Source: Antedon mediterranea
Taxonomy: Eukaryota > Echinodermata > Crinoidea > Comatulida > Antedonidae
Direction: 5' to 3'
DNA length: 64,000 bases
Assembly: GCF_964355755.1 (NCBI RefSeq)
Contig: NC_092674.1
Span: 3,911,001-3,975,000, forward strand
A program made the position numbers and the translations under genes. Position 1 is the first letter of the stretch, and every line of letters begins with the position of its first letter. Shown here piece by piece: positions 57,605 to 64,000 of the stretch. Under the pieces are notes generated by a model that did not search any database, was not told the DNA's origin, and saw nothing but the letters and a program-made list of their open reading frames with translations.

Positions 57605-59360
57605 ATAGCTCTATCTGTGTTTATTTACAGCAATTTGTTGAGGAAACTAAATATATCAATGTAAATAGGTGGTATTGATACAGTTGAGTAGGCCTACGTA
57701 TCGGCTGGTGGTCTAGACAAAAATAATCGAATGCCATAGGCCTAATGTAAACTACAGTACATGATACCATAGATATTATAGTGTAATATATTAAATTCAC
57801 TATAATCCTCTATGATGATGATACACTATACTTCATAGCCACACATAAATATTGTAGGTAACCGCAGCGTTCCATTTTTTGATGTACGTCGGAAGGCTAT
57901 ATACTTTATGCATGCTGACTGCCAGTGATCGAAACAATAGGTACGCGGTTGTATAGCGGTGTTCTTTGTACGATTCGTTCGTGGCCAAGCTCGCGTCAAT
58001 ATCATGTTACATCCTGGGACCAAAAATTCGTATTATTTTTCAGGTGAAAATCGGCAACCGCTGTAAAGGGGGGTTCGCCCGAACCATAAAAACCCCCCCT
58101 GGCTACGGGCCTGATTATGGCTAAATCAACGACCCGTGTGACGGGGGTTTACCACGATCACAGTGTGTAGTGGCACTTCTCACGCACACAAGCAATCCAA
58201 ACAGACGGTCAACAAACACAACAAAAACGCTAGTTTTCCAACCCTGAACTTCTATAACGTTAATGATTAATATAAATATATGCTGAAATGGGATCTAAAT
58301 TTTAATTTAGTGGCAGAAAAATTTAGTATGAAATTAAAGGTGTTGCCCGGGCAACTGGGGAAACACCCCTGCGTCCGCCCCTACTGTATAGTCAAGTGCC
58401 TATGAAAATTATCCCGTTTAGCCTACATTTTATTAAAACGTATTACTATTAAAATATTAACAATGCTGCAGCATTTCATGACCCTTGTTGTTTTATTTGC
58501 TTTCCCGTCGATGATTCTCATAAACAAATCGCGATGACAAAAGAGGTGTTTTGTTTTTTTCAAATCATTAAATATAATGTAATGATGATCGAGCCGGACC
58601 GCTAATTTTTAAACGATCGTTTAAACACCCAGGTCGTTGAATATACCGTGATTTTAATTGTCAAAAACATGATGTCAGTCGATGGCTCGGAGTTTCGATA
58701 AATCTCGCGTCGCATGTGTTGCGTGGTGGTGGAAAACACTCTCAGCAAGTTTGCTTCATTAATATGAGACTCTGTGACGACCCGCTTTAACGTGACGTCA
58801 TTTTACTTTAAGGCTGGTTTCCTGTCGACGTAAGAAGTCGAATTTTGCAACGATTCTTGCGTTTCATACGTTTCTTACGTCTCTTACGAAAGTTGAGAAA
58901 AAATTGACGTCGTTGACGTTAGTCAAGACCGTGTCGGGCCGCAGAAAAACATCTGTAGTTATGCTGCTCCCGAAAGTTGAAATTTTAGCTGTGAAACACA
59001 CGTCGTATGCGAGCTATATTTCCTATACCATCCTGGCTAGTTGAGAATTCTCAACTATTTTATGTTTTTTTCTACCTTTCTGGAAAATGATATAATCCAA
59101 ATTGTATTAATACTATCAGTAGTAAACATTTAGAAACACTTGCATACCTTCACTAATTTTAGTTGTTTGTAGTTTAAGACAATCTTAGTGATATTTAAAT
59201 GAAAACAATACCATAAAAACTATTGTGTCTGTATTTTACAAGACTATGACTTCCGTATAACGTGCATTGTGGGTACTTCAATTTTTATAGAAAAGCTAGG
59301 GAATCCTAATTTAGTAGGTAGCATATGGGGGCGGGGCAACCAAACTTGCTTATCAAATCA
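57605..59360. other. No gene seen; MITE ends and a perfect palindrome
   Basis: 58068-58107 carries an inverted CAGGCCCGTAGCCAGG terminus matching 54633. 58811-58835 is one end of the GTCGACG MITE. 59037-59056 is a 20-bp perfect palindrome, TAGTTGAGAATTCTCAACTA, whose halves equal part of the satellite hairpin downstream. Confidence 0.45.
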
Positions 59361-59390
59361 AAGCACAGTAAAGCAAAGGATAAAATTAAT

Positions 59391-62115
59391 GTACGATCCA
59401 GTTTACCACTGTTCTCAACTATAGTCATTTTAGTATACTTGAGCACAGTGATAAAGAATAGGATAAACTTAACAATATACAACAAATAGCATTAATGTAC
59501 GATCCAGTTTAACACTGTTCTCAACTATAGACATTTTGGTATACTTGAGCACAGTGATAAAGAATAGGATAAACTTAACAATATACAACAAAAAACATTA
59601 ATGTACGATCCAGTTTAACCCATGTTCTCAACTATAGTCATTTTGGTATACTTGAGAACAGTGATAAAGAATAGGATAAACTTAACAATATACAACAAAT
59701 AACATTAATGTATGATCCCGTTTAACACTATTCTCAACTATAGTCATTTTGGTATACTTGAGCACAGTGATAAAGAATAGGATAAACTTAACAATATACA
59801 ACAAAACATTAATGTACGATGTAGTTTAACACTGTTCTCAACTATAGTCATTTTGGTATACTTGAGCACAGTGATAAAGAATAGGATAAACTTAATAATA
59901 TACAACAAATAGCATTAATGTACGATCCAGTTTAACACTGTTCTCAACTATAGTCATTTTGGTATACTTGAGCACAGTGATAAAGAATAGGATAAACTTA
60001 ATAATATAGAACAAATAACATTAATGTACGATCCAGTTTAACACTGTTCTCAACTATAGTCATTTTGGTATACTTAAGCACAGTGATAAAGAATAGGATA
60101 AACTTAATAATACAACAAATAGCATTAAGGTATGATCCCGTTTAACACTGTTCTCGACTATAGTCATGTTGGTATACTTGAGCACGTCAGTGATAAAGAA
60201 TAGGATAAACTTAATAATATACAACAAATAACATTAATGTACTATCCCGTTTAACACTGTTCTCAACTATAGTCATTTTGGTATACTTGAGCACAGTGAT
60301 AAAGAATAGGATAAACTTAATAATATACAACAAATAGCATTAATGTACGATCCCGTTTAACACTGTTCTCAACTATAGTCATTTTGGTATACTTGAGCAC
60401 AGTGATAAAGAATAGGATAAACTTAATAATATACAACAAATAGCATTAATGTACGATCCCGTTTAACACTGTTCTCGACTATAGTCATTTTGGTATACTT
60501 GAGCACAGTGATAAAGAATAGGATAAACTTAATAATATACAACAAATAAAATTAATGTATGATCCCGTTTAACACTGTTCTCAACTATAGTCATTTTGGT
60601 ATACTTGAGCACAGTGATAAAGTATAGGATAAACTTAACAATATACAACAAATAACATTAATGTACGATCCCGTTTAACACTGTTCTCGACTATAGTCAT
60701 TTTGGTATACTTGAGCACAGTGATAAAGAATAGGATAAACTTAACAATATACAACCAATAACATTAATGTATGATCCCGTTTAACACTGTTCTCGACTAT
60801 AATCATTTTGGTATACTTGAGCACAGTGATAAAGAATAGGATAAACTTAACAATATACAACAAATAACATTAATGTACGATCCAGTTTAACCCTGTTCTA
60901 AACTATAGTCATTTTGGTATACTTGAGCACAGTGATAAAGAATAGGATAAACTTAACAATATACAACAAATAACATTAATGTATGATCCCGTTTACACTG
61001 TTCTAACTATAGTCATTTTGGTATACTTGAGCACAGTGATAAAGAATAGGATAAACTTAACAATATACAACAAATAACATTAATGTACGATCCCGTTTAA
61101 CACTGTTCTCAACTATAGTCATTTTGGTATACTTGAGCACAGTGATAAAGAATAGGATAAACTTAATAATATACAACAAATAACATTAATGTATGATCCC
61201 GTTTAACACTGTTCTCAACTATAGTCATTTTGGTATACTTGAGCACAGTGATAAAGAATAGGATAAACTTAACAATATACAACAAATAACATTAATGTAT
61301 GATCCCGTTTACACTGTTCTCAACTATAGTCATTTTGGTATACTTGAGCACAGTGATAAAGAATAGGATAAACTTAACAATATACAACAAATAACATTAA
61401 TGTATGATCCCGTTTAACACTGTTCTCAACTATAGTCATTTTGGTATACTTAAGCACAGTGATAAAGAATAGGATAAACTTAACAATATACAACAAATAA
61501 CATCAATGTACGATCCCGTTTAACACTGTTCTCACCTATAGTCATTTTGGTATAGTTGAGCACAGTGATAAAGAATAGGATAAACTTAACAATATACAAC
61601 AAATAACATCAATGTACGATCCCGTTTAACACTGTTCTCAACTATAGTCATTTTGGTATACTTGAGCACAGTGATAAAGAATAGGATAAACTTAACAATA
61701 TACAACAAATAACATCAATGTACGATCCCGTTTAACACTGTTCTCAACTATAGTCATTTTGGTATAGTTGAGCACAGTGATAAAGAATAGGATAAACTTA
61801 ATAATATACAACAAATAACATTAATGTATGATCCCGTTTAACACTGTTCTCGACTATAGTCATTTTGGTATACTTGAGCACAGTGATAAAGAATAGGATA
61901 AACTTAACAATATACAACAAATAACATTAATGTATGATCCCGTTTACACTGTTCTCAACTATAGTCATTTTGGTATACTTGAGCACAGTGATAAAGAATA
62001 GGATAAACTTAACAATATACAACAAATAACATTAATGTACGATCCCGTTTAACACTGTTCTCAACTATAGCCATTTTGGTATACTTGAGCACAGTGATAA
62101 AGAATAGGATAAACT
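59391..62115 (+). repeat. 106-bp satellite array, about 26 copies
   Basis: Unit starts GTACGATCCCGTTTAACACT; starts at 59391, 59497, 59603 and so on give a 106-bp period (105-107). Copies differ at a few positions only. Each unit holds CACTGTTCTCAA and TTGAGCACAGTG, complementary at 11 of 12 positions, around a 20-base loop, so every monomer can form a hairpin. The last unit breaks off at 62115. Confidence 0.95.
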
Positions 62116-62118
62116 TAT

Positions 62119-63119
62119 TGCAACTTGTCCATGTCGTATTCATCTACAAATAAAGTGTCTATTACCGTACTTTAAAAAATCTATTTATATCAATACCTAT
62201 CAACGTATGTACGTGTGCATATTATATTATACAAAAATATATACATCAACATAAATGTCATATCATCTACAGTCATTAGTGTTATTTCACCTTTAATAAC
62301 AAAGGCAAAATACTTAAATAATAACAATGCTGTGGTCTCAATGGAGATACAAAAAAAGAAGCGAAAAGCTAAATCAAAACGAAATGTGCTAATGCGTATA
62401 GATATGCTGAGTGGTTTCCGAGAAATATGAGTACGCATAATATGGCCTTACGGAAAAGTAATACATACCAGGTCCCCAAAAATAAGACAAATAGATATGG
62501 AAACAGTGCAATCCCGTTTCTCACTCACTGCCACAGTATTGATTAAATAATAAAAGAAAATAGATGTATAATGTAACCAGATATTAATTAATTTGACATA
62601 TAGGCCTAGTAGAAATTTCTTGAATTTGACTCAATTTATTCTTAATTCTCATTTAATTTTGTATTTAATGTTTTTGTAAATGTATAATTGTAATTATTTA
62701 ATTGTCTGAAGTCGACTTTAATTAAGAAACCAATGTAAATACTGCAACTTAAATTTAAGATTATATTTTTATACTGTAATTAAGCATGGACTATTCTTTA
62801 ATCCATGAATTAAGTAATAATGTATATACTATATCCTTGCAATAAGACTATATTTTTTTAACTTTATGTTTACATTTACATATATTTTGTAATTGCGATA
62901 ATTTTGTTTAATGATGACTATTACTTTACTTGTCTTTTGAATGTATATTGTCCCTTACCATGCAATTCAGCAGATTTGCTGCCAATTGGTTTGTTTTTAA
63001 TAAAAAAAGAAAGAAAGAAAGATAAAGTAAACAGCCAGAAAAGTTAGCAGAGTTTTCGGGCAACACTAGCCCTTCATCAGTGCAAGTGAGGGTACCTGTA
63101 CAAGATAGTGTTATTTAAC
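62119..63119. repeat. Spacer between inverted satellites
   Basis: 62130-62300 has degenerate copies of the 83-108 bp repeat. 62330-62400 and 63020-63085 carry parts of the 14441-14600 family (GAGATACAAAAAAAGAAGCG; AAACAGCCAGAAAAGTTAGC). The rest is AT-rich, with no gene. Confidence 0.55.
62785..62807. mobile_element. 23-bp micro-insertion sharing its right end with the 4.5-kb element
   Basis: Begins CATGGA and ends CTATTCTTTAATCCATG. Those last 17 bases are identical to the right terminus of the element at 29599-34102 (34086-34102). AATTAAG flanks both sides (62778-62784 and 62808-62814). It looks like an extreme internal deletion of that element. Confidence 0.8.
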
Positions 63120-63925
63120 GTTTAGTCGATTTATATCAATACACTCATCAACATAATGTACATGTAATTCACGTCTACAATCAATAGTGTTAATTCCACT
63201 TTTAAAAGTCGATTTATATCAATATAATCATCAACATATGTACGTGTCCACGTCATATTCATCTATAAATATTAGTGTTATTTCACTTTTAAAAGTCGAT
63301 TTATCAATATACTCATCAATAAATGTACTTGTCCACGTCATATTCATTTACAAATCAATGTTATTTCACTTTTCGAAGTCAATTATATCAATATAGGCCT
63401 ACTCATCAACATATGTACGTGCAATTCACGTCATATTCATATATGATCAATAGTGTACAACTAATAGTGTTATTTCACTTTTAAAAGTCGATTTATATCA
63501 ATATACTCATCAACATTATGTACCGTACGTGTCCACGTCATATTCATCTACAAATATTAATGTTATTTCACTTTTAAAAGTCGATTTATATCAATATACT
63601 CATCAACATATGTAAATCGTGTCCAAGTCATATTCATCTGCAAATATTAGTGTTAATTTTACTTTTAAAAGTCGATTTATATCAATATACTAATCAATAT
63701 ATGTACGTGTCCACGTCATATTCATCTACAAATATTAGTGTTATTTCACTTTTCAAAGTCGATTTATATAAATATACTACTCATCAACATAATGTACGTG
63801 CAATTCACGTCATATTTATCTACAATCATTTGTGTTAATTCCACTTTTAAAAGTCAATTTATATCAATTACTTATGAACATATATGTATGTGTCCGCGTC
63901 ATTCATCTACAAATATTATAGTGTT
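63120..63925 (+). repeat. Tandem repeat, unit about 83-108 bp, about 9 copies
   Basis: Units contain AAAAGTCGATTTATATCAAT, ACTCATCAACATATGTACGT, CACGTCATATTCATCTAC and TAGTGTTATTTCAC. Unit starts near 63125, 63208, 63294, 63486, 63579, 63671, 63759. Lengths vary through small indels. Confidence 0.85.
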
Positions 63926-63932
63926 ATTATGT

Positions 63933-64000
63933 TTTTCATATTATCACTGTGCTCAAGTATATGAAAATAACTATAGTTGAGAACAGTGTTAAACGGGATC
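63933..64000 (-). repeat. Inverted copy of the 106-bp satellite at the window edge
   Basis: The reverse complement reads GATCCCGTTTAACACTGTTC, then CTCAACTATAGTTATTTTCA and TTGAGCACAGTGATAA, the same monomer as 59391-62115 in the opposite orientation. It continues beyond the window. Confidence 0.85.

Noticed and set aside
59391-62115. CRISPR array or ribozyme satellite
   Set aside because: The repeat has no unique spacers, and no hammerhead core (CTGATGA with GAAA) is seen in the monomer; it is an ordinary satellite with a hairpin.
62190-62438. Overlapping frames on both strands in the satellite spacer
   Set aside because: Low-complexity AT-rich sequence over repeat remnants; no domain.

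Overview
The window looks like nuclear DNA of a marine invertebrate deuterostome, most likely an echinoderm. The reasons are AT-rich DNA with GT-AG introns, large numbers of 5'-truncated LINEs, Ty3/Gypsy and BEL/Pao pieces, tRNA-derived SINEs and MITEs, very frequent copies of the palindromic core AGGCCT (often TAGGCCTA), and an expanded family of death-effector-domain (DED) genes of the kind known from echinoderms, amphioxus and molluscs. The species cannot be fixed from the sequence alone. There is no bacterial operon, rRNA gene or CRISPR array.

Host genes: the recognisable cellular genes form a same-strand (minus) cluster of DED-like paralogs. They are gene A (1-1232, running off the left edge), a decayed copy B (5137-6754), a fragment C (10617-10907), an intact-looking four-exon gene E (20662-22424) and a longer relative D (about 24222-29252). 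Every internal exon in A, E and D is symmetrical phase 1-1. Large exons carry pairs of helical death-fold modules, and short exons carry linkers. Gene D adds an exon (26864-27295) that resembles the TRADD N-terminal domain family. A second, weakly supported minus-strand gene lies at 16764-17910. These proteins would be cytosolic adaptors of apoptosis or innate immune signalling.

Mobile DNA: 29507-45069 is a single Ty3/Gypsy-type LTR retrotransposon (5-bp target duplication TGCAG, LTR about 176 bp). At least seven later insertions have blown it apart: a 4.5-kb inverted-repeat element in the 5' LTR that carries a 495-aa BEL/Pao-like gag and itself contains a 1.07-kb foldback element; a LINE in gag; a 767-bp MITE with a 9-bp duplication; a second copy of the foldback element with a 10-bp duplication; a LINE 3' end; and an 83-bp MITE. 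Other LINE remnants lie at 7.6-10.6, 24.5-26.1, 45.1-45.9 and 52.1-52.5 kb.

The most unusual signal is a set of ultra-short palindromic insertions (22-53 bp) at 4210, 12693, 17536, 23804, 49947, 50891, 51192 and 62785. Each starts CATGG or CAGGG, ends close to the reverse complement, and is flanked by a 7-bp direct repeat. The 4.5-kb gag-bearing element has the same termini and also a 7-bp duplication, so all nine may be one transposon family spanning 22 bp to 4.5 kb.

The right end (59.4-64.0 kb) is satellite DNA: about 26 copies of a 106-bp monomer with a built-in hairpin, then a spacer with an 83-108 bp tandem repeat, then the same 106-bp satellite in inverted orientation at the window edge. 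Between named features the DNA is largely old dispersed repeats, and I see no further genes there.
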